The notes under the pieces: generated by a model
Database searches by the model: none
What the model saw: the letters and a program-made list of their open reading frames with translations, nothing else
Told to the model about the DNA's origin: nothing
Assembly: GCA_024644235.1 (NCBI GenBank)
Contig: JAHELJ010000002.1
Coordinates: 148,425 to 212,424, forward strand
Source of the DNA: Lewinellaceae bacterium
GTDB taxonomy: Bacteria; Bacteroidota; Bacteroidia; Chitinophagales; Saprospiraceae
Direction of reading: 5' to 3'
DNA length: 64,000 nt
Made by a program: the position numbers and the translations under genes
In this document: positions 62,817 to 64,000 of the stretch, one piece after another
Numbering within the stretch: position 1 is the first letter of the stretch
Layout: each line of letters opens with the position of its first letter

Positions 62817-64000
62817 ATGATAGACACCATTATGCGCTGGGTTCCAATTCTGTTGTTGACAACAGTCACTTTACCTTCAACTGCACAGAAGGTCCCTTTT
62901 AACCGAGGGGTGAATTTGACAAGGTGGTTTCAAGCTGATGCGGTTGGTAGTATCCAGTTTTCTCGCTACACCTATACGGACCTGGAGCAAATCAAATCGC
63001 TGGGATGCGACGTGATAAGACTTCCTATCAATATGCATGGTATGACCAATGGGGCACCGGAATATGTTGTCGATCCATTGTTTTATTCCTTTCTTGACCA
63101 GGTCATCGATTGGGCGGAAGAACTCGAGATTTACTTAATCTTGGACAACCACAGCTTTGACGTGAACGAGAACACCCTTCCTTCGATCGAGAATCCTCTG
63201 CTCAAAGTTTGGACGCAATTGGCTGAACGGTATGCAAATCGTTCCAATTACTTGCTCTACGAGGTTTTCAACGAACCTCATGGAATTGACGATGAAGTTT
63301 GGAACAAAGTCCAAAAAAGAGTTATTGATGCGATTCGAGTGATAGACAAGAGTCATACAATTGTTGTCGGAGGGGCTGGTTGGAACAGCTATCGGAATCT
63401 GGAAGCCATACCTGATCTGGGCGATGACAATTTGATCTATACTTTTCATTTCTATGATCCATTCCTTTTCACTCATCAGGGAGCTACCTGGGTCACACCA
63501 TCTATGCAACCCCTTGCTAATGTTCCATTTCCACACGATCCCACTAGTATGCCCTCGCTGCCACCCAGCTTAGATGGTACGTGGGTGGCTTTCAACCATG
63601 CCGCTTACCCCTATGAGGGCACAGCACAACGTGTTAGAGAGCTCATCGATATTGCAGTAGCTTTCCGAGATGAACGAGGTCTACCGGTATATTGTGGGGA
63701 GTTTGGAGTATTTATCCCCAATAGCCCGGCGGATGACAGAGTGGAGTGGTACCGCCTCGTCAGAACATACCTGGAAGAAAAGGACATTCCTTGGACAACA
63801 TGGGATTACCATAATGGCTTTGGACTATTTAATGCTGGTGGAAATGATTTGTTTGAACATGATCTTAGTATTCCACTTTTGGAAGCGCTTGGTTTGGATG
63901 TTCCTGATCAAACCGAGTATACTAAGATTGCTGATAGCACTGGCCTTATTATTTACGATGATTTTATTGGTCAGGGTCTCGTCGAATCAGGGTATGGAGG
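62817..64000 (+). CDS. Glycoside hydrolase family 5 (cellulase-like), 3' truncated by window
   Basis: The frame is open to the window end (394 codons visible). It starts at ATG 62817 or, giving a better signal peptide, at 62832 (MRWVPILLLTTVTLPSTAQ). The TIM-barrel has FNRGVNLTRWF, DVIRLPINMHG, the catalytic acid E153 in FNEPHG, the His/Tyr pair in YTFHFYDP, and the nucleophile E295 in YCGEFGVF. WTTWDYHNGFGLF closes the barrel near residue 335. The frame continues past the domain, so a linker, carbohydrate-binding module or T9SS domain is likely beyond the edge. Beta-glucan endo-hydrolysis is the expected activity; the exact polysaccharide is not known. Confidence 0.92.
   Translation, partial: MIDTIMRWVPILLLTTVTLPSTAQKVPFNRGVNLTRWFQADAVGSIQFSRYTYTDLEQIKSLGCDVIRLPINMHGMTNGAPEYVVDPLFYSFLDQVIDWAEELEIYLILDNHSFDVNENTLPSIENPLLKVWTQLAERYANRSNYLLYEVFNEPHGIDDEVWNKVQKRVIDAIRVIDKSHTIVVGGAGWNSYRNLEAIPDLGDDNLIYTFHFYDPFLFTHQGATWVTPSMQPLANVPFPHDPTSMPSLPPSLDGTWVAFNHAAYPYEGTAQRVRELIDIAVAFRDERGLPVYCGEFGVFIPNSPADDRVEWYRLVRTYLEEKDIPWTTWDYHNGFGLFNAGGNDLFEHDLSIPLLEALGLDVPDQTEYTKIADSTGLIIYDDFIGQGLVESGYG

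Overview
The window looks like a chromosomal segment of a Bacteroidota bacterium, most likely of the Saprospiraceae/Lewinella kind. The sequence evidence is: several secreted proteins ending in type IX secretion (T9SS) type A sorting domains; SprB-like repeats in a giant surface protein; an OMP_b-brl_3-type TonB-dependent receptor; an ECF sigma/anti-sigma/DUF4252 operon; a small ribosomal protein THX gene; and several gene starts preceded by TAnnTTTG, the Bacteroidota -7 promoter element. No tRNA, rRNA, CRISPR array, prophage or intact insertion sequence was seen. Assignment below phylum is inference.

Layout. 1-2646: 3' part of a Gly-rich T9SS cargo gene and a small secreted protein. 2730-7041 (-): ffh then an M16 lipoprotein protease. 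7267-15746: yidC, gpsA, (-) a lipoprotein RidA, ppk1, a VOC protein, an M49-like lipoprotein peptidase and a divergent peptide deformylase. 15757-23232: TonB receptor (-), a coiled-coil protein, a class V aminotransferase and a TrpB2-type synthase (+), kynureninase (-). 23233-24964: a 1.7 kb stretch with no convincing gene but a good terminator hairpin. 24965-31549: DPP IV (+), then (-) esterase, secreted hypothetical, VWA protein, peroxiredoxin-like protein and mdh. 31840-40541: M43 protease, sucC, xseA, xseB (+), then (-) fhs, a PAP2 phosphatase and an LptF/LptG permease. 40633-45830 (+): ECF sigma factor, putative anti-sigma factor, two DUF4252 proteins, a sortilin/BNR-repeat exoprotein and ribosomal protein THX. 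45885-48910: DUF2130 nuclease-like protein (-) divergent from two coiled-coil genes (+), the second membrane anchored with a PspA-like helical layout. 48913-52267 (-): dusB, cca and a class A beta-lactamase-like lipoprotein. 52479-55490: nhaD, a small lipoprotein, a voltage-gated K+ channel (+) and a miniature T9SS cargo (-). 55712-64000 (+): a 2342-residue surface protein with LRRs, five 549-bp tandem repeats and a second seven-copy repeat family, then a GH5 glycoside hydrolase cut by the window end.

How the genes work together. Most of the window is core metabolism and housekeeping (SRP and YidC membrane insertion, lipid precursor synthesis, polyphosphate, TCA cycle, one-carbon metabolism, tRNA maturation) interleaved with a protein- and polysaccharide-degrading, surface-adhesive lifestyle: M16, M49, M43 and DPP IV peptidases, GH5, and T9SS-exported giant proteins. 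The parts most worth a second look are the tandem-repeat surface protein, the two-gene coiled-coil/PspA-like module next to DUF2130, the gene-poor 23-25 kb stretch, and the peptidase/deformylase pair with altered motifs. None of these is proven to be a new system.
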